Source of the DNA: Microstegium vimineum
Lineage: Eukaryota; Streptophyta; Magnoliopsida; Poales; Poaceae
Reading direction: 5' to 3'
Assembly (NCBI GenBank): GCA_022036555.1
Contig: CM039137.1
Location: forward strand, 25,041,862-25,105,861
Length of the DNA: 64,000 nucleotides
Both the position numbers and the translations under genes were made by a program. Below are positions 46,556 to 56,177 of the stretch, in pieces. Numbering within the stretch: position 1 is the first letter of the stretch; each line of letters begins with the position of its first letter. The notes below the pieces were generated by a model. That model saw only the letters and a list, made by a program, of their open reading frames with translations. It had not been told where the DNA came from and searched no databases.

Positions 46556-47108
46556 ATGGTCATGACGCTTACGAGACACGAAGCGGAGGAGAGCAAGGAG
46601 ATGGAGGGCCTCCGGGCGGACGCTGAGGCGCTGCTTACGCTGTCGTCGGCGATGGACGACAGCACGCCGCCGCATGGCGGCCGAGGGCGTGTTCAAGTGC
46701 AAGATGTGCCAGCGCTTCCCGTCGTTCCAGGCGCTCGGCGGGCACCGCACCAGCCACATGCAGATGCAGGCGCGGACGATGCTCAGCGACCCAGCGGCGG
46801 CCGATAGGGACAGGGCGCGGGTGCACGAGTGCGCCGTGTGCGGCCTCGAGTTCTCCATGGGCCAGGCCCTCGGCGGTCACATGCGCCCCCACAAGGGGCG
46901 AGGCGCCGCCAGCCGTGTGCAGGACGACGACCCCGTGGCGCAGCCAGACCCGGACCCGGACCGGGACATGCCGGACCTCAACTTGCCGCCGTTCAACGGC
47001 GACGACGACGGCAACGCCAGCGGTGATGACCAACAAGGTCCACAGAAGCGGGACGATGATCGCGGCTCCAAGCCTCAGCTGCTCAACCTGCTTGTATGCG
47101 TAGCGTGA
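46556..47108 (+). pseudogene. ZAT-like two-finger C2H2 zinc-finger repressor, damaged
   Basis: C1-2i zinc-finger proteins with an EAR motif repress stress genes. An N-terminal segment MVMTLTRHEAEESKEMEG with AEALLTLSS starts at 46556. The finger region lies in another frame, open from an ATG at 46674, and contains two QALGGH fingers. Finger 2 (CAVCGLEFSMGQALGGHMRPH) has canonical CX2CX7QALGGHX3H spacing. Finger 1 (CKMCQRFPSFQALGGH) has only six residues before QALGGH, one codon too few. The C terminus has an EAR-type DLNLPPF and ends LLNLLVCVA at 47108. The frame change needs one extra or two missing bases near 46670. Translation from 46674 alone (144 aa) is possible, so it may be a functional short gene. 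Confidence 0.7.
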
Positions 47109-48472
47109 ACAAACGGATACGTGCGTGGTGATTAAAATAGTTGTAAATGAATGGCATGACTTAAATTTTGAAACCTGGACTGGACATGAAATGCGATTCT
47201 TGGATGACCAACTCAGTTTCATAGGTTGTTCCTGAATTTAGTTTCATAGGTTGTTCCTGAATTTAGTTGGTTCAATTCATTTGTTTGTATGTAAATATAG
47301 CATGTAAATGCATGGAAAAAATCGGATGCTTGGAGCTTCCAAAACACTTGGGCCGTGTTTGCTTTGCTGAAATTTAGCTTATGTTGAAATTTAGCTTATG
47401 TTGATCTGTTTGTAACAAAAAAAATTAAGTAATTAAAGATGTTCTTATAGCGTTGTTTAAACACCTCTTTTCTGCTTTGATTTTGGTTTTATAACTTTGT
47501 TACCAAAAGAGAAAAAGGAACCTACACATATATAACGATTCCACTGAATTCATCTTATGTAGCTTCATTTTTTATCAACCACGTATAAATTATAAAAAAG
47601 TGTAGCTCATAAAATTGTAAAGCTACACAGTTGTGTTCATATATTAGGTATTATATGTCGATTACAATTCATTTGTTGTACAATATCTGCAGCTTGTTGC
47701 GTCAATTGTTGGTTCATGAGATTTCTTATTTCTACTAGCATCTCTACTCATTAGCGTTCCCTATAAAAAACCGTAGCGTTAGGACGGACATTATACTAGT
47801 TTAGAAGAGTGAGATTCGTCATCGGTAAGAAAGTGATCACCGAGGAGGGCGAATTTGCGAAGGATGATTAGGAAGTGCGCACACTACTTGCTGAAGACTG
47901 AAGTAGCTTAGCTATGCCAACAAGTTTACTATCATTCATGTTTTGTTGGCATTTCAAATAAGTTTATTTACCATGATTCATTTTCTACAAAAGCTTTACC
48001 ATGATTTCTTACCCCTACACCCTAAACCAACAAAAGCAATGGTGTACAAGATTACCATGATTCATTTTCTACAAGCTTATCGATCGACAAACCGGGGATG
48101 GGTAAATGCGAGGAATTGACGATAGTTTAAGGTTTAAGTAGAAGGATAAGGTTGTAGATGTGAACCTTCTAGTTATACTATATATGGAAGCATGGTGCAT
48201 ACAAGATTGGACTAAATACACAATAATTCATTAATCAAAGTGAGGCATGAGTCTGAGAGCCCAAGACTAGCTAGGGTCAAGCATACCACACTATAATGTA
48301 AAAAGGTCTACACATAATATAATACACGTGAGACAAAGGCGCTAGAGATATTATATATGTATGTTTACATCTCTAGCATTGTTCTTAGTACTTCTTGCAA
48401 GAAATAAACATGTGGAATCACATGTGGTGTCTAAAAGAACACCTCATGAGTTGCCTTTAAGCTTTCAAGGAT
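47109..48472. other. Intergenic, upstream of the copia element
   Basis: No gene. 47215-47271 is a two-copy tandem repeat of a 27 bp unit (GTTTCATAGGTTGTTCCTGAATTTA). GGGCCGTGTTTGCTTTGC at 47351 resembles a grass MITE terminus, but I cannot find a partner. 47960-48080 contains two imperfect copies of a CATGATTCATTTTCTACAA segment. Confidence 0.5.
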
Positions 48473-48477
48473 AATAT

Positions 48478-48866
48478 TGTTGGATATGTGTCGAATATGT
48501 GTACAGTTTTGGTTACGTTGGACTTGAGTTGTATTAGGGGCTAGGATAGAGTTGGAGTCGAACTCTGAATCCTAGGGGGCCATAAATATGAGGCAACCCC
48601 TGTAGTAACCAAGAGACGACTTGGCGGCTGGTTAGGGTGGCGGCGAGGTCGGGGGATCGCCCGGATGCTGGTGTAGCTGCTGTTTATTATGGGGAGGAGC
48701 GCCCGTAGTCATTGCCCCGAGGATTAGGCACATCGCCGAACCTCGTTAAAAAACATCGTGCCTCGGTGTCGTTCTCGTTTGCGTATCTTCTTCTATGGTG
48801 GTTATGCTTCCGCGTTCGTCGGTTAGTAGATCCGTTTGGATCTAGAATTAACCGAGCACTCTAACA
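48478..48866 (+). repeat. 5' LTR of the copia element
   Basis: 389 bp, starting TGTTGGATATGTG and ending CACTCTAACA; aligned without gaps to the LTR at 52008-52396. Contains CATAAATATGAGG as a possible TATA-like region. Confidence 0.95.
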
Positions 48867-48868
48867 AG

Positions 48869-48880
48869 TGGTATCAGAGC
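48869..48880 (+). promoter_or_regulatory. Primer-binding site, initiator tRNA-Met type
   Basis: TGGTATCAGAGC, two bases after the 5' LTR, is the standard plant copia PBS complementary to the 3' end of tRNA-iMet. Confidence 0.93.
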
Positions 48881-49408
48881 CTGGTTAATAGAAGAAGATC
48901 GTGGGAGGTGCGATGAATATGTTCTACACCGTGCAAGGCTCGCACGGGTGTGTCCAGAGAAGGACATGGCGCAAGGTGGAGCATGACGGCGATCGACGAC
49001 TCGATCGGTGGAGTTGGAAATTTCGAGCGGGTGGTTCGAACCGTCCAATGGGCTGCAATCAACAGGGATCCGTCCAGACGTGGAGATCGGGTTGATGGCG
49101 GCTGGTGGCTGCTGTTCGATAGGGGTCAGTCAGACGTGATGGCCAGGTTCGACGGTGTGGCTGGAAGACGTCGTGGATGAAGACGGCGGCTTCGACTCGC
49201 GGTCAGATTAACGGATGTTGGTGGATCTTGATCGCGGTGATCATTGCGGGAGTTGCAACGATGGTGGCTAAAGCCACGGTGAACCTGATATGTTATGGAG
49301 GTGATTTGTTCAAAGGAATTGCGTGCAGGCAGCTAGCGTGCTATGGAGATCAGAGAAGACAATACAGTGCGTGACAGGTTGGGACATCCAAACGAGTAGA
49401 TGCACCAC

Positions 49409-49961
49409 TGATACATCCGGCCCAGGTAGGGTTGGCCGAGGCCCGATAAATTGAGGTTGCCCGGACCCCAACAGTTCTTAGGCACACCCACTCGGAGAAA
49501 GGCCCACTCTCCCTAAAAGACTAGTCTGATAGGGGAAGGGTGGCTTTCCCTTTTAAGGTGGCTTCCTCCTCCCAAGCTAAGCAAGGTGGGATTATTCAGA
49601 GGCTCACACGGTCGCCGCCCGACTACAACTAGGCCACTTGGCCCATTATTTGTTGCGTCTTTGCCAACGGGTAATAATGGAGGATGTCCTCATCATTCCC
49701 ACCCCCTTAAACAAGGGCCCAGCTCTGATACCAAATGATACATCCGGCCCAGGTAGGGTTGGCCGAGGCCCGATAAATTGAGGTTGCCCGGACCCCAACA
49801 GTTCTTAGGCACACCCACTCGGAGAAAGGCCCACTCTCCCTAAAAGACTAGTCTTAGGGAGAGTGGGCCTTTCTCCGAGTGGGTGTGCCTAAGAACTGTT
49901 GGGGTCCGGGCAACCTCAATTTATCGGGCCTCGGCCAACCCTACCTGGGTCGGATGTATCA
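49409..49961 (-). mobile_element. Nested TRIM-like element with one LTR rearranged into a hairpin
   Basis: 553 bp, flanked by ACCAC at 49404-49408 and 49962-49966. Segment A (TGATACATCCGGCCC ... GACTAGTC) occurs at 49409 to about 49527, again from 49736, and a third time inverted, ending at 49961 with GGATGTATCA. A reverse PBS (GCTCTGATACCA, 49722-49733) lies two bases before the second copy, so the element reads leftward with tRNA-iMet priming and no coding capacity, as in TRIM elements. The normal left LTR is about 49409-49608. In the right LTR (49736-49961) the outer half is replaced by an inverted copy of A. Confidence 0.85.
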
Positions 49962-50652
49962 ACCACCTCGAAGTTGCAGCGGAAATAGGAGAGAAAGAAT
50001 ATGGCCGTGGTCATGCAGGACTGGCAATTGCATGTGGGGCAATTTATTTTTTCTCTTTCTAGCTGATGTTGGTCGTCTGGGACTCGGAGTTTTGGAGATG
50101 GGCAACTAAAGCGCCGGCCACCTATTGAGCCATGCATGATGCATGTCGACATGCATATATGGGAAGAGTCCTATCCGGACTTGTATACTGGTGGTGGTAG
50201 AATACATATATGTACGTCATGTCTTGGCAAGGACAGATTGCACGCAACAAGGAACGAGTCGGATACGACATGGAGTTAGTTGTTGTCATGACTCAACCTC
50301 CATATAAAACAGAAGTTCACGGGAGATTGCAGATCAAAAGCAATCAGCAGTTCAAAAGCTGGAATTTGCGGAGTTGCGGTGATCTGCAGGCGACGCTCAA
50401 GCAGGTTGACTACGTCGTGTGCGAGCGGCGAGGCAGTTGACGGGAGGCTTGCAAGCGGCGTGGCTGTGCACAAGCGGTGTACGGCGGCGGCGGCGACATA
50501 CGACGGATCACAGCACGTGCAGAGGCGTGTGCTGCGGTGCGTGTGTGCTGCAGCAAGGAACAAGCACGTAGGTGAAGTGCTTGGTGCGCGTGGAGCGAGC
50601 ACACGGGCGTATATAAGGTACGTGTTTTTCGACGATCTGTGGGAACAGGCAG

Positions 50653-51918
50653 ATGATGTCGATGTCGTCCAAGTTTAAGGTGGTGAGGTTCGATGGCACC
50701 GGGAACTTCGGGCTGTGGCAGACGAGAGTGAAGGATCTGTTGGCTCAACAGACTATCTCGAAGGTGCTCAGTGGGATTAAGCCGGAGAAGGTAGATGATG
50801 ATAAGTGGGAGGAGATGCAGGCGCAGGCATGCGCGACTATCAGGTTGAGTCTCTCTGATCAGATCATGTACCATGTCATGGAGGAAAATTCGCCGAAGAA
50901 AATTTGGGAGAAGTTGGCCAGTCAGTTCATGTCCAAGACGGTGACTCAGAAGTTGTATCTGAAGCAGAAATTGTTTGGCTTGAAGATGCAGGAGGGGTCA
51001 GATCTTACAGAGCACATCAATGTCTTCAATCAATTGGTTGCTGATCTTGTGAAGGTTGAGGTGAAGATTGATGATGAAGACAGGGCTATTATTCTTCTGT
51101 GTTCATTGTCGAGGTCTTATGACCACTTGGTTACTACGCTGATGTATGGAAAGGAGGACATCAAGATGGAGGATATTGTTGATGCGTTGCTTGCTCATGA
51201 TCAACAGAGGAAGAACAATGCAACAGAAGATTCTTCTGGTGATGCTTACCTAGTCAAAGGTGGTCGTAGTGTGGAAGATAAGAGAGGCAACAAGAAGAAG
51301 GGTCCGCGGTGCTATAAGTGTGGCGACTTTGGACATGTGAAGAGGAACTGTCCAGAACTGAAGAAGGATGGAGGATCCGTAAGTGTTGTGATTGTCAATA
51401 AGAAAGATGACTCAGATAGCGATGGTGAACTTCTCACGGTGTCAAGTGAAGAGTCTTGTGAAGCGTGGTTGTTAGATTCTGCTAGCTCGTTTCATGCAAC
51501 ATCAAAGAAGGAGTTATTCTCGCCATACACTGAGAAAGAAAGTGGTTTTGCTTACTTAGGAGATGGTTCAAGCTATCTTGCTGAAGGAGTGGGCGACATC
51601 AAGTTCAAGTTGTATGATGATGAAGAGATGTTGCTTAAGGGTGTGAAGCATGTACCAGGGCTAACTAGGAATCTGATTTCGCTTGGTTTATTGCATGAAG
51701 AAGGCTGGTTGTATCAAGCGATTCCTGATAAGAAGACCTTGAGAGTCATGCATGGAGGCAAGACGGTCATGATTGGTGAAAAGTCAGGCATGCACCAGTA
51801 CAAGCTGAAAGGGAGCGTTGTTGAAGGTGGAGTCATGGATGGCAATGCAAATATGACGGTGTTCTATCCTGGTGGTGATGTGGTTGTGCGATCAGCCTCA
51901 TCAAGTCGTTCGAAGTGA
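50653..51918 (+). CDS. Copia gag polyprotein with protease-like tail
   Basis: A 421-residue uninterrupted ORF. The N terminus (FDGTGNFGLWQTRVKDLL) and central part are the UBN2/gag capsid-type domain of plant copia elements. The zinc knuckle CYKCGDFGHVKRNC (CX2CX4HX4C) is followed by the protease core WLLDSASSFHATS and the conserved VKHVPGLTRNLISLGLL downstream of it. The catalytic triplet reads DSA, not DSG/DTG, a form also seen in other plant copia elements. The ORF stops before integrase. Particle functions for mobilisation could be gag only, with polymerase supplied by a related autonomous element (inference). Confidence 0.93.
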   Translation: MMSMSSKFKVVRFDGTGNFGLWQTRVKDLLAQQTISKVLSGIKPEKVDDDKWEEMQAQACATIRLSLSDQIMYHVMEENSPKKIWEKLASQFMSKTVTQKLYLKQKLFGLKMQEGSDLTEHINVFNQLVADLVKVEVKIDDEDRAIILLCSLSRSYDHLVTTLMYGKEDIKMEDIVDALLAHDQQRKNNATEDSSGDAYLVKGGRSVEDKRGNKKKGPRCYKCGDFGHVKRNCPELKKDGGSVSVVIVNKKDDSDSDGELLTVSSEESCEAWLLDSASSFHATSKKELFSPYTEKESGFAYLGDGSSYLAEGVGDIKFKLYDDEEMLLKGVKHVPGLTRNLISLGLLHEEGWLYQAIPDKKTLRVMHGGKTVMIGEKSGMHQYKLKGSVVEGGVMDGNANMTVFYPGGDVVVRSASSSRSK

Positions 51919-51993
51919 GCGGCGAACGGAGACGACTCAAGTCTGGGTACACGGAGGTTCGCACATGACGACTTCAAAATGGCGTGCATATTC

Positions 51994-52007
51994 GTCAAGG
52001 TGGAGTT
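51994..52007 (+). promoter_or_regulatory. Polypurine tract
   Basis: The purine-rich GTCAAGGTGGAGTT directly abuts the 3' LTR start at 52008, the expected place for plus-strand priming. Confidence 0.65.
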
Positions 52008-52396
52008 TGTTGGATATGTGTCGAATATGTGTACAGTTTTAGTTACGTTGGACTTGAGTTGTATTAGGGGCTAGGATAGAGTTGGAGTCGAACTCTGTAT
52101 CCTAGGGGGCCATAAATATGAGGCAACCCCTGTAGTAACCAAGAGACGACTTGGCGGCTGGTTAGGGTGGCGGCGAGGCCGCGGGATCGCCCGGATGCCG
52201 GTGTAGCTGTTGTTTATTATGGGGAGGAGCGCCCGTAGTCATTGCCCCGAGGATTAGGCACATCGCCGAACCTCGTTAAAAAACATCGTGCCTCGGTGTC
52301 GTTCTCGTTTGCGTATCTTCTTTTATGGTGATTATGCTTCCGCGTTCGTCGGTTAGTAGATCCGTTTGGATCTGGAATTAACCGAACACTCTAACA
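52008..52396 (+). repeat. 3' LTR of the copia element
   Basis: 389 bp; ten substitutions and no indels relative to the 5' LTR. Followed by the AATAT target duplication. Confidence 0.95.
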
Positions 52397-52609
52397 AATA
52401 TAATAGAGATGTTTGGTTTGAGGAGGTTGTCCATCACAATACCCGCGCTCATTTCTGAATTTCGATAGGATGACTCCATGATGCTTATTAATCATGCATG
52501 TCCTTGTCAAACATGAGGTGGACGTACCCTTCGTTCCATTCCTCAACCAAACAAAAATGTCAGAATTTGCAATATCACCTCTCTCATCGTGTTTTTGTAC
52601 TACTCTTCA

Positions 52610-54472
52610 CTACATATCGGCGAAGAAGTGGTAGATCCTAACATTGTTGAAGATCAAACGAACAGCGGCGGCGGTGGTAGCGACGCAGAGAACCAAGGAG
52701 AAAACGATGATCCCCCAATGCCAAAGTCTGTTACATCTCCCACGGCTCTTCCCTTTGATCTGCAACGAACACGTACGGTACCATCAAGCTAATCACTGAT
52801 GCATGTCGATCATGCACAGCAACGAGCCAGCCAGAAGGGTAGTTGTTACGACCGTACCTTGAGGATGGCCATGCTGGGGAAGGTGAAGGTGAGCGGGACG
52901 AGCGCGAAGGATCCGACGAGGTTGACGAAGTCCCCCATGAAGGGGAACAGCGCGGTGACGAAGACGTTGAAGCCGAAGACGAGCCCCCGCGCGCAGAGGC
53001 GGCGCGTCAGGTTGTACCGGGAGAACATGCCCTCGTCCAGCCTCTGCAGCCGCGTGTCCATCGCCTCGTGGATCGGCACCGTGAACAGCTGCACACACGT
53101 CGTCGTCGATGTTGCCGGCCGGTGGCGCACGTGAAATTAATTAAAGAAGGAGCGCTAGCGTGTGCATGCGTACGTACGTGTTGGGAGACGATGCTCTGCA
53201 GGAAGGCGGTGGCGTTGATGAGCACGGCGGCCCACCTGGGTCCACCGAGCTCGTTGGGGAGGTACTCCGACACGGCCGACCCGTACGCCCAGTACCCCGC
53301 CACGCTGATGCCGTAGTACCCCGCGGCGCCGGCGGTGTACTGCAGCAGCAGCGCCCGCCTCATGCCGCGCACCGCCGGCTCCCGTACCGTCGACTGAATC
53401 TCCGGGAGCAGCCCGGACGTGTTGCAGACGAGGATGGCAGCGACGGCGCCCAGCGCGCTGAACACCTTCTCGGCTTGGGTCGTCCCATGGACGTCGTAGT
53501 CCTTCTGATGCTTGTTCGATTTACCATCTCTGATGAGGATAGCCAGCAGAGCGACGTCGTAAGCTAATGTCAGCGCCGCCGACGTGGCGAGCCAGTTTCT
53601 CATGGCAGAGATCGTGGGCACGAAGTAGGCGAAGGCGAAGTAGACGAATCCCGTCGCGGTGATGAACCACTGCAGCCTCGCAGGGGTGTGGGTAAACTCC
53701 GTGTTGATTGCCTGCAGTGCGTGGTTAATAATAACAACGAGCTGGCTGCTGATTATTCCTACTATATATATATATATATGCATTTACTAATTTATTTATT
53801 TACTACAGTAAATAAAATGAAATGAAGCATTATTATACTACCTTGAGTGCTCTTGCGCCTAGTAGAATGAAGCCCATGTTGCACAGAAGTAGAGTGGCGA
53901 ACTGCAGGAACCAAGTGATGTAGTACATGTTCCTCCCTTTTTGAGAACAAAGCATATATAGAAAAACACAAACAAACAAGCACATAAGATACTCGATCTC
54001 CATCCGTTCTAAATTGTTGCTCATGAGGTCCATGCGTACCGAACACGAAGCCCATGAGGTCCCTGTAGCGGATGAACCTCTGGCCGTCGACGAAATGGAG
54101 GCCGGCGAGGAGCCAGTTGGCGTACCATGCGGCGGCGCCGACGAGCAGCAGGCAGGCGACGCCCCAGCCCCAGCCCAGGGGCACCATCATGAGGTTGGAG
54201 AAGCTGAGCACGTAGGCGCAGTTGAAGCCGATCACCATCAGCAGCCCCACCTGCTGCCACGAGTCTGCAAAACCATACGTGATGATACAAACACGATTGA
54301 ACTGAACCGGATCAGAAAATTCAGAACAGCTAGCATGCGTGCATGTTTCGATCGGTTCCTATGTACTACCTGTGTCCACCGCATGTGCAGTAGCCGGGAT
54401 GCTGTGGCCGCTGCTGCCCTGCTTGAGCTCTGCTTGGCCTGCAGCTTCAGTGTCCATTGAAGAAGCAGCCAT
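52610..54472 (-). CDS. ProT: Proline transporter-type amino acid permease (AAAP family, ProT-like)
   Basis: Proton-coupled plasma-membrane importer of proline and compatible solutes such as betaine and GABA. Exons in transcript order: 54472-54370, 54264-54040, 53936-53842, 53711-53178, 53088-52858, 52759-52610; total 1338 nt, 445 aa, all phases consistent. After a hydrophilic N terminus (MAASSMDTEAAGQAELKQG) come about eleven hydrophobic segments, beginning QVGLLMVIGFNCAYVLSFSN, typical of the ProT clade, and then LGWGWGVACLLLVGAAAWYA. The last exon encodes LWHWGIIVFS and ends IYHFFADM; it is short and easily missed because its opposite strand is also open. TATATATA at about 53762 is in intron 3. 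The gene is intact although a retrotransposon sits 213 bp downstream. Confidence 0.94.
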
Positions 54473-56177
54473 GGCTCCTCTTCTCTTGTCACCCGCTGCT
54501 TCCAAATGAGCTGAGCTAAGCTAAGCTAGTACTCACGGCCCAGGAGGGATATGGCCCAACACAATGCATTTATAGCGCGCCGATACGGCGATACATATAT
54601 AGGCAGGCATGGTAACGGCGATGCGGAAGCCACGATATGATGCCGATTCATTCTTCCCGGCCGGGTATATAACAAAAACAAATAAAATAAAGTTCTCTTT
54701 TGCTCGGAAAATAAAGGAAACAAAAAGGCTTATTATTTCCACTGAAAGATACCCAAGATAGAAAAGAAAAGAAAAAGGTGATATATCACCACCAATGCCT
54801 TTGGTCTCGAAAGTTGAGGCACTAGAGCTCCCATAGACGACATAGCAATAGCAAACAAGGGCTAGTCTATCGCTTGCGATTTCCTTCTCTCCTCCGGTCG
54901 GTCTCCACCGTACCCACACTGCCGCGCCGGCGCCTCTCATATCAGTGCTGTGCTGTAACGTCGTCGTGCGTGCTGCTGCTGCTGTCACGTAGGAGCAGTG
55001 TTGTGGTCCTCGGTGCCAACTTGCTCTCTCTGATCCGCGCGTCCGCCGTCTCCTACTTTTCCGTGTCCGTTAGCTGAGTGGCAGAAAGAAGGTTGCGTGA
55101 GATAGCGGCGTGATGAGGTGCGGGCGGTCACGGCTGCAAGGCTCATCATCTGCTGATCGGTGCCAGCTTTCGGGCACCGGCAAGGTAGTGCGTACGTCAG
55201 TTGATTTCTGCCTCAGAGTGTCTCCACTCCAGATGATCCTATCACTAAGAATTTGATCTATACATTCTTATATTTCTCAGTGCACCAGTCCAAGAGTCGT
55301 GGCATGCATTGATCAAGCTCAAATTTCTAGTGCCGAGCTAGTGCTAAAAAAAAATGAACTTTATATTGCACACGAAAGAGACAGTGGACCTAATTTTCTC
55401 ATTGGCTGTAGCTCCTGAATGTCAGTAGTGCTAGTCTATTTGTGAAATTCGACTGATCTGACCATTCCAAAAAAAGAAAAAAAAAAAGAATTTGACTGAC
55501 CTCTAAAAGCAAGGACCTAGTTTCATGATAACGGCAATGACCATAACATTCATGTGACGGACAGCTTCATTTTCAGCACTAAAAATATGCTTGCGAGCCA
55601 TCATTAGATATCCTGTTACTCTCATTCTGGTCATCCCATTATCTCGGTGCAAAGCACACACCGCGTCTTTTAAAAAGACAAAGGGGAAAAACATGCATGG
55701 TGATAACTTTGTATTAATTTACTTTATGTCACTAAGGACGACGACGATTTGATTGATTGACCATCCACCATCACAATTCACAGTTCGCTAGCGTAGGGGG
55801 TGTAAATTTACAATGCGGCTTGGCATGGACTGGCACCACTGCCCTAGGGGCGTCGCCACAGCACTTTCTCCAACTCTACGCAATGTTTTTATCCAGTACA
55901 CACTATTCATGATGCTGTTGTGAACACAGCATTCCTCACTGACAGCACCAATCTCCATGCAAACATACGGATGTTGCTACCGCCGACAAGCTGAGTGTGC
56001 TGAGGGTTCGCCAAGCCACGAATGCTGCAAAACAATGGGGATTCAGATGTACTGTGCCCAAGTTCACAACGAGCTTGCAGGTGTTTCTCCAAGCTGTGGG
56101 TAGGTCTTACACTGCACGTTCAAGCAGCAATCCATGCGGTTGAACCTGGATGCAATGGCCATGGAGCATATGGAGAA
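54473..56177. other. Permease promoter and NET-gene 3' flank
   Basis: No gene is supported. 54473-55100 is the upstream region of the permease. An open frame at 54874-55077 (plus) is Ser/Val-rich without a domain. The remainder to 56177 is AT-rich with A runs near 55350 and 55472-55489; the 3' UTR of the NET-domain gene should lie at its right end. Confidence 0.45.

Larger units (their letters stand above)
48478..52396 (+). mobile_element. Complete non-autonomous Ty1-copia LTR retrotransposon (gag-only, TR-GAG-like)
   Basis: Two 389 bp LTRs (TGTTGG...CTAACA) bound the element, with AATAT target duplications at 48473-48477 and 52397-52401. A PBS matching initiator tRNA-Met follows the 5' LTR, and a purine-rich tract precedes the 3' LTR. 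Only a gag-protease ORF is present; integrase, reverse transcriptase and RNase H are absent, with just about 90 bp between the ORF stop and the 3' LTR. A second element is nested in the leader (49409-49961). The LTRs differ at 10 of 389 positions. The insertion lies 213 bp beyond the stop codon of the permease gene. Confidence 0.93.

Noticed and set aside
46635..47222. 195-codon minus-strand frame across the zinc-finger gene
   Set aside because: The plus strand encodes a clear C2H2 finger pair; the reverse frame is a Val/Arg-rich shadow.
49722..49733. Possible tRNA gene fragment (GCTCTGATACCA)
   Set aside because: It is the reverse complement of a retroelement primer-binding site adjacent to the TRIM LTR, with no tRNA cloverleaf.
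52589..52792. Plus-strand 67-codon open frame beside the copia element
   Set aside because: It is the antisense shadow of the last exon of the proline transporter-like gene (minus strand, 52759-52610), whose frame and phase are verified.
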